Shown in pieces: positions 1 through 9,895 of a stretch of DNA of 64,000 nucleotides (position 1 is its first letter; the number at the start of each line of letters is the position of its first letter). The translations under genes and the position numbers were made by a program. Source of the stretch: Novosphingobium sp. JCM 18896 (GTDB lineage Bacteria; Pseudomonadota; Alphaproteobacteria; Sphingomonadales; Sphingomonadaceae); contig NZ_JAPCZF010000003.1 of NCBI RefSeq assembly GCF_025938095.1, positions 620,001 through 684,000 on the forward strand, given 5' to 3'. The notes beneath the pieces are model-generated. The model searched no databases and was not told where the DNA came from. It was given only the letters and a program-made list of their open reading frames with translations.

Positions 1-1080
<1,080 letters not shown>

Positions 1081-1439
1081 TCAGTGGTTCCTTACGTCTG
1101 TTTCCGGCCAGGCGGTTGTTTCCGCCGGTCTTTCTCCGCTGCCGCACCATGCGGCGAACGGGCCAAAAGGGCCGAACCGCCCGCCAGGCCGAGTGCCGTG
1201 ACGGGCATTCGCGAGCGCTCGCCCGGCTCGTCCCCCGTGAAAACGGAAAGGGCGCGAAGAAAGCTCTTCACGCCGGGAAAGCATGGCGAATGCCGTTGAA
1301 CGGGCGGGCGCTTAGGCCAATGCGCGCGTGAAGGCAAGGAAAATGGGGCTTTCGGCCGGCCTGCGTGCAGAACTGAACGCAGACGAAACCCGGCGGTAAG
1401 GCTTTGCTGCTAGTCACGCGGCGACAGGCGGGGAAGATC
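1081..1439. other. Intergenic region between divergent rpsA and adenylate cyclase
   Basis: A 359-base gap holding the leader and promoter region of rpsA on the minus strand and the upstream region of the cyclase on the plus strand. Several short GC-rich open frames cross it, but none has a convincing ribosome binding site or recognisable protein. I see no RNA gene and no clean sigma-70 promoter. Confidence 0.5.
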
Positions 1440-2720
1440 ATGCAGCCGATGCACAAGGGCAGGTTCGCCGATCCGGCGGTCGAGGCGCGGTTCCAGGAAG
1501 CGGGCCGGCGTTATCGCGTGCCTTTCGTGCGCGGTTACGGCGTGCTCTTCATGGTCATCGCGCTGGCCTATACCGTGGTCAATCCGCTGCTGCTCGATCA
1601 TGCCGCCAATGCCCAGGTCGCGGTCTGGCTCGGCCTGACCGTCCTCGTCGCCGGCGGCTATGTCGGCGCGACCTTCTGGCAGGGCTATGTGCGCCAGCCC
1701 GTGATCGATTTCGCCGCGCTGTTGGTGATCCTGCTGCTCGTCGCGCAGGTCAACCAGACGCTCTACGAATTCCTCGCGCGATCCGATGCCAATCTCCACG
1801 CGGTGACGACGATCAACCGCCTGGCCGTGACGGCCTTCGCCGCCGTGGCCCTGGCCGGACGACCGCGGCTGTTTCTGATCTGGCTGGGCTGCGATTTCCT
1901 CGAATGGATGGGCCAGACCGTCTATGACGGCACCTTCACCGCAGAGCTGATCTACGCGCTGCTGAGCTTCGTCAGCGGCCGCGCGGTGACCTTCGCGATC
2001 AACCTGGCGATCACCGCCTCGAGCCGCTGGGCCTATGCCCTGGCCGATGCCTTCGAGACCGAGCGCAATCGCAACGAGGCGCTGGTCCACAACATGCTGC
2101 CGCCGGCGGCGGTCGAGCGGATCCGTGACGGGCGCATGGTCGCCGACGCCTATGCCGACGTCAGCGTGATCTTCATCGACATGGTCGGTTTCTCCAAGCT
2201 CGCGAAACGCGTGTCGCCCGGCCACCTGGTCGAGCTGCTCAACGGCTTCTTCAACCATGCCGACCGCTGCGCGGCCGAGCACGGGGTGGAGAAGGTCAAG
2301 ACGATCGGCGACGCCTATCTCGCGATCGCCGGCGGCAACGTGTCCTGCGGCAACAGCGCCGATGCGGCGATCGCCTTCGCGCGCGCCGTTCTCGAAGGCG
2401 TCGACGATCTCGTCCGTGCCGCGGGTGTCGAGGTGGGCTTGCGCGTCGGCATCCACAGCGGTCCGGTGGTCGGCGGCGTGATCGGCGCGACGCGTATGGC
2501 CTATGACTATTGGGGCGAGACGATGAACATCGCCGCGCGGATCGAGAGCACCGCACCGGTCAACGGCATCGCCATTTCCGAAAGCACCTGGCTCCGCGCC
2601 CGCGAGCGCGCGGCCTTCGGCGCCCCGCATGTCGAGATGCTCAAGGGCGTGGGCGAGACCTGCGTCTATCACGCCGGCCCGGCTGCTCCACCGCCGGTCG
2701 AGCTCGGCGCCGCGGCCTAG
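1440..2720 (+). CDS. Membrane-bound class III adenylate/guanylate cyclase
   Basis: Converts a nucleoside triphosphate, probably ATP, to the cyclic nucleotide. The N-terminal half (about residues 35-205) has six likely membrane segments; the C-terminal half is a class III cyclase domain. Key residues are present: first metal Asp247 in FIDMVGF, Lys287 in VKTIGD, second metal Asp291, Asp356 in DYWGE, Asn363 and Arg367 in MNIAAR. Lys287 with Asp356 is the adenine-specifying pair, so cAMP is more likely than cGMP. The ATG at 1440 is preferred over an in-frame TTG at 1404 because GGGGAAG lies just upstream. Its stop overlaps that of the convergent histidine kinase through a shared CTAG. A Crp/Fnr-type protein at 41.1 kb could be a cAMP target, but nothing here proves it. 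Confidence 0.92.
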   Translation: MQPMHKGRFADPAVEARFQEAGRRYRVPFVRGYGVLFMVIALAYTVVNPLLLDHAANAQVAVWLGLTVLVAGGYVGATFWQGYVRQPVIDFAALLVILLLVAQVNQTLYEFLARSDANLHAVTTINRLAVTAFAAVALAGRPRLFLIWLGCDFLEWMGQTVYDGTFTAELIYALLSFVSGRAVTFAINLAITASSRWAYALADAFETERNRNEALVHNMLPPAAVERIRDGRMVADAYADVSVIFIDMVGFSKLAKRVSPGHLVELLNGFFNHADRCAAEHGVEKVKTIGDAYLAIAGGNVSCGNSADAAIAFARAVLEGVDDLVRAAGVEVGLRVGIHSGPVVGGVIGATRMAYDYWGETMNIAARIESTAPVNGIAISESTWLRARERAAFGAPHVEMLKGVGETCVYHAGPAAPPPVELGAAA

Positions 2721-3934
2721 CTCCTGGCGGGCAAGGGCAGGGCGATCTCGAAGGTCGCGCCCTGGGAGACCGCTTCGTCCAGGCGGATCGAACCGCCGAG
2801 CTGGGTGACGATGCCTTTGGTGATCGCGAGGCCCAGACCCGTGCCTGCGACCTGCACGTCGTCGCGCGGGCGCGTCGCCTGCGAGAACCGGTCGAACAGC
2901 CGCGAGCGGAAATCCTTGGGAATGCCGGGGCCGGCGTCGCTGACTCGGATCCGCGCCTGGGCGCCATCGACGGTCAGGCTTACTTGCACGGTCGAGCCGG
3001 CGGGCGAGAACTTCGCCGCGTTCGAGAGCAGGTTGGTCACGGCCTGCGACAGGCGCATGGCATCGGTCTCAGTCGTCACCGGTGCCCGCGGGACGTCGAG
3101 CGCGAAAGTGACCGCCGTGCGCGCGGCGAAAGGCGCGTTCTCCTCGACCACGGTCCGCAGCAACTCGCAAAGATCGACCGTCGCGAGCGTGATCGACAGG
3201 CGGCCCTGTTCTAGGCGGTCCATGTCGAGCAGGTCGTTGACCAGCGCGGTCAGGCGCTCGGCATTGCGCGCGGCGACGTCGATCAGCGGCACCGCCGGCT
3301 TCGGCAGTTCACCGACGGACCCGCCTTTGAGCAGCGCCAGCGAACCCGCGATCGCGGTGACGGGCGTGCGCAGTTCGTGGCTGATGTTCGAGACCAGTTC
3401 TTCCTTGAGCCGGATCACCGTCTGCAGATCGACCTTGGCGCGGACCGCGTCGGCCTCGGCGATCGAACTGAAGCCGACGGCAATGGGGCCGACGAGCAGG
3501 TGCGCGATCAGCATGTCCTCCTCGTCGTAGGCGTGCGGTTCGCTGGCATGGTACTTGAGCACGCCGACGGTCTGGCCGTTGTGCGGGATCGGCACGACGA
3601 TCATCGAGCGCAGGCCCACGCGGTCGCAGGCGGCGCGGTTGACGCGGCCGTCCTGGTGCGAGTCCAGGCAATGCTGCGGCTCGCCGGTGAGGATCGAAAG
3701 GCCCGAGAGACTGGCGTTGAGCGGCAGGCGCAGTCCCAACTGCCCGGCCGAGGTGCCGCTGGCGGCGGCATAGGTCAGCTGGTCGCCATCGCGCAGCTCG
3801 ACGACGATACCGTTCGACTGGGGCATGACCGAACGCTCGTTGACGATCGCCTGCATCACGGTCGTCAGATCGCCGCGGGCATCGCTGATCGCCTGCTGAA
3901 TGGTGATCAGGCCACGGAAACGTTCGATGTCCAT
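2717..3934 (-). CDS. GAF-domain sensor histidine kinase (soluble)
   Basis: Phosphotransfer sensor without membrane segments. Residues about 15-160 form a GAF-like sensor domain; a HisKA dimerisation domain follows with phospho-acceptor His186 in NISHELRTPVTA, then a HATPase domain with the N box (NLLSNAAKFSP), G1 box (DAGPGIP) and G2 box (GTGLGLAI). No receiver domain and no adjacent response regulator, so the partner is encoded elsewhere. The ATG at 3932-3934 (MDIERFRG) is used; an in-frame TTG 12 codons upstream is possible, and neither has a strong ribosome site. It follows cmk by 83 bases on the same strand and shares the CTAG stop overlap with the cyclase. Confidence 0.88.
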   Translation of the reverse strand: MDIERFRGLITIQQAISDARGDLTTVMQAIVNERSVMPQSNGIVVELRDGDQLTYAAASGTSAGQLGLRLPLNASLSGLSILTGEPQHCLDSHQDGRVNRAACDRVGLRSMIVVPIPHNGQTVGVLKYHASEPHAYDEEDMLIAHLLVGPIAVGFSSIAEADAVRAKVDLQTVIRLKEELVSNISHELRTPVTAIAGSLALLKGGSVGELPKPAVPLIDVAARNAERLTALVNDLLDMDRLEQGRLSITLATVDLCELLRTVVEENAPFAARTAVTFALDVPRAPVTTETDAMRLSQAVTNLLSNAAKFSPAGSTVQVSLTVDGAQARIRVSDAGPGIPKDFRSRLFDRFSQATRPRDDVQVAGTGLGLAITKGIVTQLGGSIRLDEAVSQGATFEIALPLPARS

Positions 3935-4017
3935 CGGCGCGATTCTGCGGCCAACGCGCGAAAGCGCCAAGCGGGAAAATGGTCTTTTTTGGAGGCAACC
4001 CCGGGATGGGGTGGGGA

Positions 4018-4638
4018 TCAGCCTCTGCGGGCCTCTACCAGAGCGATAGCGGCAGCGATGGCCGCGTCGCGCGTGAGCTCGGAGGTGTCGAGCGTAGCGG
4101 CATCGACCGCGGCGCGCAGCGGGGCTTCCTTGCGGTTGCGGTCGCGTTCGTCGCGCGCGGCGAGATCGGCGGCGATCTCGTCGAGCTGGGTCTCGCGGCC
4201 CGAGGCGATCATCTCGAGATGGCGTCGCTTGGCGCGGGCCGCGACCGAGGCCGTGACGAAGAGCTTGGCCTGGGCCTCGGGCGCGATCACCGTGCCGATG
4301 TCGCGGCCGTCGAGCACGGCGCCGCCGGCCTGGGTGGCGAAGGCGCGCTGCCGCGCGAATAGCGCCTGGCGCACGCCATGGTGGATCGAGACGCGGCTGG
4401 CGAGCCCGCCCGTGGCTTCCGAGCGCAGTTCGGGATCGTCGAGCAGGCTGGTGGGGAACTCGCAGGCGGCGAGCGCGTCGGCTGCATCGTCGGGATTGCC
4501 GAGGTTGAGCTCCACCTGTCGCCCGACCGCGCGGTAGAGCAGGCCGGTGTCGAGATGCGGCAGCCCGTAATGCGCGGCCAGCGCCTTGGCGATCGTGCCC
4601 TTGCCCGAGGCCGTGGGCCCGTCGACTGCGATGATCAT
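4018..4638 (-). CDS. cmk: (d)CMP kinase
   Basis: Phosphorylates CMP and dCMP to the diphosphates with ATP in the cytoplasm. The 206-residue protein opens with the P-loop [20 protein letters not shown] and has LDTGLLYRAVG, the LDGRDIGTVI segment and the lid-region arginines near RDERDRNRKEAPL, all typical of the family and at normal length. Its ATG overlaps the stop of the upstream membrane protein gene as ATGA, so it is translationally coupled in the aroA operon. The aroA-cmk-rpsA order is common in Proteobacteria; here rpsA has been separated from cmk. Confidence 0.96.
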   Translation of the reverse strand: MIIAVDGPTASGKGTIAKALAAHYGLPHLDTGLLYRAVGRQVELNLGNPDDAADALAACEFPTSLLDDPELRSEATGGLASRVSIHHGVRQALFARQRAFATQAGGAVLDGRDIGTVIAPEAQAKLFVTASVAARAKRRHLEMIASGRETQLDEIAADLAARDERDRNRKEAPLRAAVDAATLDTSELTRDAAIAAAIALVEARRG

Positions 4639-4898
4639 GTGCGCTTGCTCCGCGCGGCCTTGATGAGGCCCCAGATGGCGATCGCGGCCCAGAAGAATTC
4701 GAGCACCAGCGAGGCCGGGTTGAGATTGACCAGCAGCGACACAGTCAGCAGCGCCGCACCGGCCAGGTTGACGCCATGCTGGATGAACGGGTTGGGCGCC
4801 TCCCGGCCCGTGACATAGGCATAGGCGAATATGATGCAGGCCATGCCGGCAAAGCCGCAGACGTTCGCGACGAGGGGCGTGAGCAGCGGCGTGCTCAA
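4635..4898 (-). CDS. Small CBU_0592-type membrane protein
   Basis: An 87-residue protein with three predicted membrane segments ([47 protein letters not shown]). The pattern of a Gly-rich first helix followed by AY, an NLAGA segment, [12 protein letters not shown] and a short basic tail matches the CBU_0592 family of uncharacterised inner-membrane proteins. No function is known to me. A TTG start at 4896-4898 overlaps the aroA stop as TTGA; a second TTG three codons upstream is also possible. The end overlaps cmk as ATGA, so it sits translationally coupled between aroA and cmk. Confidence 0.82.
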   Translation of the reverse strand: MSTPLLTPLVANVCGFAGMACIIFAYAYVTGREAPNPFIQHGVNLAGAALLTVSLLVNLNPASLVLEFFWAAIAIWGLIKAARSKRT

Positions 4899-6253
4899 GC
4901 GGTGCAACCGTCGAGCAGCGCCTCGAAGGCCGGGAAGGAGGTGGCGATCGGGCGCACGTCGTCGACTTCGACCCCGCCCTTGCTGGCAAGGCCCGCGACG
5001 GCCATCGACATGGCGATGCGGTGATCGAGATGGGTGGCGATCGCCGCCTTGTTGCCGCCGGCCAGCGCCTCGCCGCCGGTGCCGTCGATGATCAGGCCGT
5101 CCTCGCTCTCCTGCACCCGCGCGCCGACGGCGGTCAGCGCCGTGGCCATGACTGCGAGGCGATCCGATTCCTTGACGCGAAGCTCGTCGAGCCCGGTCGT
5201 GGTCGTGCGCCCTTCGGCCAGCGCCGCAGCGACGAAGAACACGGGGAATTCGTCAACCATCGACGGCACCACGGCGGGATCGACTTCGATGCCCTTGAGT
5301 AGAGAATGTTTGACCAGCAGATCGGCGACGGGTTCGCCGCCGACTTCGCGCGCGTTCTGTTCGGTGATGTCGCCGCCCATCTGGCGCAGCACGTCGATCA
5401 GCCCGGCGCGCGTGGCGTTGAGGCCGACGTTCTCGATCACCAGTTCGCTGCCCGGCACGATCAGCGCGGCGACGATGAAGAAGGCGGCCGACGAGGGGTC
5501 GCCGGGAACCTCGATGCGCTGCGGTTGCAGTTCGGCTTCACCGCGGATGCGAATCGTGCGCGTGCCGTCGCTGTCGACCTCGACGGTCAGCTCGGCGCCG
5601 AAGCCCTTGAGCATGCGTTCGGAGTGGTCGCGCGTCGGCACGGGCTCGATCACCGTGGTGATCCCCGGCGTGTTGAGCCCGGCCAGCAGCACCGCGCTCT
5701 TCACCTGGGCCGAGGCGACGGGCAGGCGGTATTCGATCGGCACGGCCGGCGAAGCGCCGCGCAGCATCAGCGGCAGGCGTTCGCCGGGGCTGGTGGTGAA
5801 TTCGGCGCCCATCAAGGACAGCGGATCGGTCACGCGCTTCATCGGCCGCTTCGACAGGCTGGCGTCGCCGACGAAGCAGGCCGTGATCGGGTGCGAGGCG
5901 ACGAGGCCCATCAGCAGCCGCGTCGAGGTGCCGCTGTTGCCCATGTCGAGCGCGGTCTCGGGCTGGAGCAGCGCGCCGACGCCGACGCCGTGGACCAGCC
6001 ATTCGCTCCCTGAGCCATCTTTGGCTCCGATGCGCTGGATGTCGGCACCCATCGCGCGCATCGCCGCGGCCGTGGCCAGCACGTCCTCGCCCTCGAGCAG
6101 CCCGGTGACGCGGCTTTCGCCGACGGCCAGCGCCGAGAGCATCAGCGAGCGGTGGCTGATCGACTTGTCGCCGGGCACCCGGATGCGGCCCTTGAGCGGG
6201 CCGGCGGCCGCGAATCGACGGGGGCGCATGGCGGAGGGATCGGCAGCGGTCAC
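4895..6253 (-). CDS. aroA: 3-phosphoshikimate 1-carboxyvinyltransferase (EPSP synthase, class II motifs)
   Basis: Joins shikimate-3-phosphate and phosphoenolpyruvate in the shikimate pathway. The 452-residue length and motifs fit the family. All four motifs used to define class II enzymes are present: GDKS near residue 28, SAQVK, RDHSE and NATR. The PEP-site segment reads [12 protein letters not shown] with Gly108 at the place where the tolerant CP4 enzyme carries Ala. The GTG start at 6251-6253 is chosen because AAGG lies seven bases upstream; the ATG at 6229 lacks a ribosome site. It heads the minus-strand operon with the small membrane protein and cmk. Confidence 0.96.
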   Translation of the reverse strand: MTAADPSAMRPRRFAAAGPLKGRIRVPGDKSISHRSLMLSALAVGESRVTGLLEGEDVLATAAAMRAMGADIQRIGAKDGSGSEWLVHGVGVGALLQPETALDMGNSGTSTRLLMGLVASHPITACFVGDASLSKRPMKRVTDPLSLMGAEFTTSPGERLPLMLRGASPAVPIEYRLPVASAQVKSAVLLAGLNTPGITTVIEPVPTRDHSERMLKGFGAELTVEVDSDGTRTIRIRGEAELQPQRIEVPGDPSSAAFFIVAALIVPGSELVIENVGLNATRAGLIDVLRQMGGDITEQNAREVGGEPVADLLVKHSLLKGIEVDPAVVPSMVDEFPVFFVAAALAEGRTTTTGLDELRVKESDRLAVMATALTAVGARVQESEDGLIIDGTGGEALAGGNKAAIATHLDHRIAMSMAVAGLASKGGVEVDDVRPIATSFPAFEALLDGCTA

Positions 6254-6429
6254 GGTGGAGCCTTGTTAACGCGAGAGGTAAAATCGCGCGGCTTTTGACA
6301 GCGCCCATCTGCTATGGCAAGGCGCGCGCCCTATGAGTTTTCGGGCGCTTGATTTGGGTGCTCATAGTTCCCATCAACGTCACTGTTTTTCGGCTCGCCG
6401 CTCCGGCCGGGCCAATACGAGGAATTTGC

Positions 6430-6750
6430 ATGGTCAAGGCTGAATGGGGCGCCAAGCACGGCTGCCCGAAATGCGGCACCCGCTTCTACGATCTCGGCAA
6501 GGACGATCCCGTCACTTGCATCGAGTGCGGCTATGCGTGGAACCCCGAGCCGGTTCTCAAGTCGAAGCAGCCGATCCCCTATGAACAGCTCCAGAAGGAA
6601 AAGGTCGCCGAGACGGCGGACAACGACCTGGCGGACGATGATGATCTGGACATCGACGACGACGGCGATTCGCCCGACAACGACGTCGACCTCGGCGGTG
6701 ACGACGATCTGGGCGTCGGTGTCAGCGACGACGACGGCGACGAACATTAA
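6430..6750 (+). CDS. FYDLN acid / TIGR02300 family zinc-ribbon protein
   Basis: A 106-residue protein. The N-terminus is a zinc ribbon with CPKCGTRFYDLGKDDP followed by CIECGY, giving two CxxC pairs; the C-terminal half is extremely acidic, mostly Asp with Gly and Val. This is the arrangement of the TIGR02300 (FYDLN acid) family found in Alphaproteobacteria, whose role is unknown to me. The ATG at 6430 has AGGA upstream. It is divergent from aroA and precedes a tRNA gene. The Asp-rich tail is part of the family, not an artefact. Confidence 0.88.
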   Translation: MVKAEWGAKHGCPKCGTRFYDLGKDDPVTCIECGYAWNPEPVLKSKQPIPYEQLQKEKVAETADNDLADDDDLDIDDDGDSPDNDVDLGGDDDLGVGVSDDDGDEH

Positions 6751-6767
6751 TTTGTAAAAATACCCCC

Positions 6768-6796
6768 TTGCCAAGCTGGGAAGCCCCCACTAGAGG
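6768..6796 (+). promoter_or_regulatory. Candidate sigma-70 promoter for tRNA-Ala
   Basis: TTGCCA at 6768-6773 is separated by 17 bases from TAGAGG at 6791-6796. A start near 6803 would give a short leader before the tRNA at 6863. The -35 is reasonable and the -10 is weak, so this is a tentative call. Confidence 0.4.
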
Positions 6797-6862
6797 GCGG
6801 CCTCCCAGCCACGGCGGGGGCGACGGACACTCTCCCAGAGTGATCGTCGGATGAATGGAAAT

Positions 6863-6938
6863 GGGGCCTTAGCTCAGCTGGGAGAGCGCCTGCATGGCAT
6901 GCAGGAGGTCAGCGGTTCGATCCCGCTAGGCTCCACCA
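6863..6938 (+). tRNA. tRNA-Ala (anticodon GGC)
   Basis: A 76-base cloverleaf. The acceptor stem GGGGCCT pairs with AGGCTCC and includes the G3-U70 wobble pair, the main alanine identity element. The anticodon stem CCTGC/GCAGG encloses the loop ATGGCAT with anticodon GGC. The T arm is AGCGG TTCGATC CCGCT. The terminal CCA is encoded. It reads GCC codons, abundant in this GC-rich genome. Confidence 0.97.
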
Positions 6939-6952
6939 TTCCCAAGACTCTT

Positions 6953-7009
6953 TAGTGAGATTTGGTTCGGGCCGGGCGACGGTCCGGTTCGATCCAAATC
7001 TCACTATTT
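6953..7009 (+). terminator. Long hairpin after tRNA-Ala, probable terminator
   Basis: TAGTGAGATTTGG at 6953-6965 is perfectly repeated in inverted form at 6994-7006, with further pairing in the GC-rich interior, and is followed by TTTCC. It lies 14 bases after the tRNA and 97 bases before ffh. The T run is short, so it may be a processing or attenuation hairpin instead. Confidence 0.55.
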
Positions 7010-7103
7010 CCGGTTCCGCCAGGGATCGGACGGTGATCATTTACACGCTGGTCGGCGAGGTTTCGCCCACCGGCGTTTTTCGCGTTGTGGAGTAATCGTC
7101 CTT

Positions 7104-8543
7104 ATGTTCGATACCCTGTCAGACCGGCTCGGCGGCGTATTCGACAAGCTACGCGGTCGCGGCGCGCTGAAGGAACAGGACGTTCGCGATGCCATGCGCG
7201 AAGTGCGCATCGCGCTGCTCGAGGCCGACGTCGCGCTGCCCGTCGTCCGCCGCTTCGTCGACAAGGTGACCGAGCAGGCCGTTGGCCAGTCGGTGCTCAA
7301 GTCGGTCACGCCCGGCCAGCAGGTCGTCAAGATCGTCAATGACGCGCTCGTCGAGATGCTCGGCGGCGAACAGACCCCGGGCCTCGAGCTCGATCACGTT
7401 CCGCCCGTCGTCATCCTCATGGTCGGCCTCCAGGGCTCGGGCAAGACGACCACCACCGCCAAGCTCGCCAAGCTGCTCAAGGAGAAGCAGGGCAAGAAGG
7501 CGATGATGGCTTCGCTCGACGTCAACCGCCCGGCCGCGCAGGAGCAGCTCGCGGTGCTCGGTGAGCAGGTCGGCGTCGCCACCCTGCCGATCATCTCCGG
7601 CCAGCAGCCGGTCGACATCGCCACGCGCGCGCTGCAGTCGGCCAAGCTCCAGGCGGTCGACGTGCTGCTGCTCGACACCGCGGGCCGTCTCCACGTCGAC
7701 GACCAGCTTATGGCCGAGATGAAGGCGGTCGCCGCCATCTCGAGCCCCAAGGAAACCCTGCTCGTCGTCGATTCGCTGACCGGCCAGGACGCGGTCAACG
7801 TCGCGCAGAGCTTCGCGGGCCAGGTCGACCTGACCGGCGTGATCCTGACCCGTATGGACGGCGATGCCCGTGGCGGTGCGGCGCTGTCGATGCGCGCGGT
7901 CACCGGCAAGCCGATCAAGTACGCGGGCACGGGCGAAAAGCTCGACGCGATCGAGCCGTTCCATCCTTCGCGCGTCGCCGGCCGCATCCTCGGCATGGGC
8001 GACATCGTCTCGATCGTCGAAAAGGCGGCCGCGACGATCCAGGAGGAAGAGGCCGAGCGCATGGCCGCGCGCATGGCCAAGGGTCAGTTCGACATGAACG
8101 ACCTGCGCATGCAGCTCAAGCAGATGCAGAACATGGGCGGCCTCGGCGCGCTCGCGGGCATGATGCCGGGCATGAAGAAGGCCAAGGCGGCGATGCAGGC
8201 TTCGGGCATGGACGACCGCGTGCTGCTGCGCATGGATGCGATCATCGGCTCGATGACGCCCAAGGAGCGCACCAAGCCCGAGCTGCTCAACGCCAAGCGC
8301 AAGATCCGGATCGCCAACGGTTCGGGCGTGCAGGTTCAGGACGTCAACAAGCTGCTCAAGATGCACCAGGAAATGGAGCGCGCGATGAAGCAGATCAAGA
8401 AGATGGGCGGCATCAAGGGCCTCGGCGCGCTGTTCGGCAAGGGCGGCCTCGGCGCGGCCATGCCGGGTCTCGGCGGCGGTGCCGGCGGGCTTCCCGGCCT
8501 TGGCGGTGGCGCTCCCGATCTCTCGAATTTTCTGAAAAAGTAA
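7104..8543 (+). CDS. ffh: Signal recognition particle protein Ffh (SRP54)
   Basis: GTPase that binds signal peptides and, with SRP RNA and FtsY, targets nascent membrane proteins. The 479 residues hold an N-terminal helical bundle, a GTPase G domain with [15 protein letters not shown] (G1), [11 protein letters not shown] (G3) and [10 protein letters not shown] (G4 region), and a methionine-rich M domain (about 295-435) that binds signal peptide and RNA. A Gly-rich tail follows, normal for Alphaproteobacteria. It is the first gene of the ffh-rpsP-rimM-trmD-rplS cluster, 31 bases before rpsP. Confidence 0.97.
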   Translation: MFDTLSDRLGGVFDKLRGRGALKEQDVRDAMREVRIALLEADVALPVVRRFVDKVTEQAVGQSVLKSVTPGQQVVKIVNDALVEMLGGEQTPGLELDHVPPVVILMVGLQGSGKTTTTAKLAKLLKEKQGKKAMMASLDVNRPAAQEQLAVLGEQVGVATLPIISGQQPVDIATRALQSAKLQAVDVLLLDTAGRLHVDDQLMAEMKAVAAISSPKETLLVVDSLTGQDAVNVAQSFAGQVDLTGVILTRMDGDARGGAALSMRAVTGKPIKYAGTGEKLDAIEPFHPSRVAGRILGMGDIVSIVEKAAATIQEEEAERMAARMAKGQFDMNDLRMQLKQMQNMGGLGALAGMMPGMKKAKAAMQASGMDDRVLLRMDAIIGSMTPKERTKPELLNAKRKIRIANGSGVQVQDVNKLLKMHQEMERAMKQIKKMGGIKGLGALFGKGGLGAAMPGLGGGAGGLPGLGGGAPDLSNFLKK

Positions 8544-8574
8544 GTTTCAAGTATCTGATAGAAAGGTAAATCCT

Positions 8575-9039
8575 ATGTCCGTTTCCATTCGTCTGTCGCG
8601 TGGCGGTTCCAAGAAGCGCCCCTACTACAAGATCGTCGTCGCCAACAGCCGCGCCCCGCGCGACGGCAAGTACCTCGAGCAGGTCGGCACCTACAATCCG
8701 CTGCTCGCCAAGGACGACGAGAACCGCGTGCGTCTGGTCGAAGATCGCGTGAAGTACTGGCTCGGCGTCGGCGGTCAGCCGACCGACCGCGTCGCGCGCA
8801 TGCTCGACAAGGCCGGCATCCAGGAGCGCGCCGCCACCGTGAACCCGAAGAAGGGTGAGCCGGGCCAGAAGGCCAAGGATCGCGCCGAAGAGAAGGCCGA
8901 GAAGCTGCGTGAGGCCGAAGAGGCTGCCGCTGCTGCCGCCGCCGCTCCCGCGGTGGAAGAGGCTCCGGCCGCTGAAGAAGCTGCTCCCGCTGAGGCTCCG
9001 GCCGAAGAGGCTGCTGCCGAAGAGCAGACCGAGGGCTGA
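8575..9039 (+). CDS. rpsP: 30S ribosomal protein S16 with long acidic/Ala tail
   Basis: Small-subunit assembly protein. The first 85 or so residues are canonical S16 ([20 protein letters not shown], the tyrosine-rich [11 protein letters not shown] segment, and [13 protein letters not shown]). E. coli S16 is 82 residues, whereas this protein is 154: the last 60 or so residues are a charged Lys/Glu helix running into an Ala/Glu/Pro-rich low-complexity tail. Such extensions occur in Alphaproteobacteria. AAGG lies upstream. It is five bases from rimM and cotranscribed with ffh. Confidence 0.96.
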   Translation: MSVSIRLSRGGSKKRPYYKIVVANSRAPRDGKYLEQVGTYNPLLAKDDENRVRLVEDRVKYWLGVGGQPTDRVARMLDKAGIQERAATVNPKKGEPGQKAKDRAEEKAEKLREAEEAAAAAAAAPAVEEAPAAEEAAPAEAPAEEAAAEEQTEG

Positions 9040-9044
9040 ACCCC

Positions 9045-9554
9045 TTGTCGGATCGTCCCGTCACGCTCGCTGCCATAACCGGTGCGCATGGTGTGACGGG
9101 CGAGGTCCGTCTCAAGCTGTTCGGAGAAGGCGTGGCGGCGCTCAAGCGCTACCGCGCCTTCAACGATTCCAGGCTCACGGTGAAAAGCCTCAAGGATGAC
9201 GGCAAGGGCGGCGCCATCGCCCGTTTCGCCGAAGTGCCGGACCGTACCGCCGCCGAGAAGCTGCGCGGCACCGCGCTCACCGTTTCGCGTGCGGAACTGC
9301 CGGAATTGGCCGAGGGCGAATATTACCACGCCGATCTGCTGGGTCTGCCCGCGGTCTCGACCACCGGCGAAGTGCTCGGCACCTGTATCGCGGTCGAAAA
9401 TTTCGGCGCCGGCGATGTGATCGAGATCGAGCGTCCGGCGGGCGAGGACGGCAAGCGCGGCAAGCGTTTCATGGTGCCGATGCGGGCCGAAGCCGTGCCC
9501 GAATGGAGCGCCGAGCGAGGCCTCGTCATCGAGGCCGCCTACGTCGATCAGTAG
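9045..9554 (+). CDS. rimM: 16S rRNA processing protein RimM
   Basis: Assists maturation of the 30S head by binding S19 and 16S rRNA. The 169-residue protein begins SDRPVTLAAITGAHGVTGEV, the family's conserved N-terminal barrel, and ends in a PRC-barrel domain (about 95-165) with YYHADLLGLPAV and FMVPMRAEAVPE. The start is TTG at 9045, with GAGGG just upstream inside the end of rpsP. Normally trmD follows directly; here 341 bases intervene. Confidence 0.95.
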   Translation: MSDRPVTLAAITGAHGVTGEVRLKLFGEGVAALKRYRAFNDSRLTVKSLKDDGKGGAIARFAEVPDRTAAEKLRGTALTVSRAELPELAEGEYYHADLLGLPAVSTTGEVLGTCIAVENFGAGDVIEIERPAGEDGKRGKRFMVPMRAEAVPEWSAERGLVIEAAYVDQ

Positions 9555-9715
9555 GCCTTGCGATCGCTACCGCGCGACGCATTCCATGGCGCGGACCACT
9601 GCTGGCGATGCAGCGCTTCGAAAGGCAGCATGATCGTGCGAAGCCAGGACATGTCCGCCGTGGCCCGCGCGGTCGGTTCGGTTGCATACAAGCAAGGCTG
9701 ATAGGACTGGGTCAT
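9548..9715 (-). CDS. Possible small protein (55 aa), unknown
   Basis: On the minus strand in the rimM-trmD gap, an ATG at 9713-9715 opens a 55-codon frame starting MTQSYQPCLYATEPTARATA and ending in TGA overlapping the last seven bases of rimM. GGGGAA lies six bases before the ATG. Third-position GC is about 75 percent, lower than neighbouring genes, and I recognise no family. It contains a mid-protein WLRTIMLPFEALHRQQW segment that could be an amphipathic helix. It may be a real short gene or chance. Confidence 0.35.
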   Translation of the reverse strand: MTQSYQPCLYATEPTARATADMSWLRTIMLPFEALHRQQWSAPWNASRGSDRKAY

Positions 9716-9895
9716 GTCGGTTCCCCGTGGTCTTTTCCTGATGCATGATCAGGTAGGGGCAGGGGTAAGCCGGGTCCAACAAAACGGCGCGCTGAAATCA
9801 TCAGCCTGACTTTTGTTTTTGGTTTCTGTTCCGTGCTTTTTCGTACGGGATCGACAAGCTGGGCGTAGACCATCGCCGATGATAGAGACCCTTGC
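9716..9895. other. AT-richer intergenic stretch before trmD
   Basis: With the small open frame beside it, this makes the 341-base break inside the usually compact rimM-trmD junction. Bases 9800-9845 are unusually T-rich on the plus strand. I can assign neither a clear promoter nor a clear terminator; it may carry a separate trmD-rplS promoter. Confidence 0.4.

Noticed and set aside
1410..2672. A 420-codon minus-strand open frame
   Set aside because: Antisense to the adenylate cyclase. Its composition (His, Asp, Arg, Gly rich) is that of a shadow frame.
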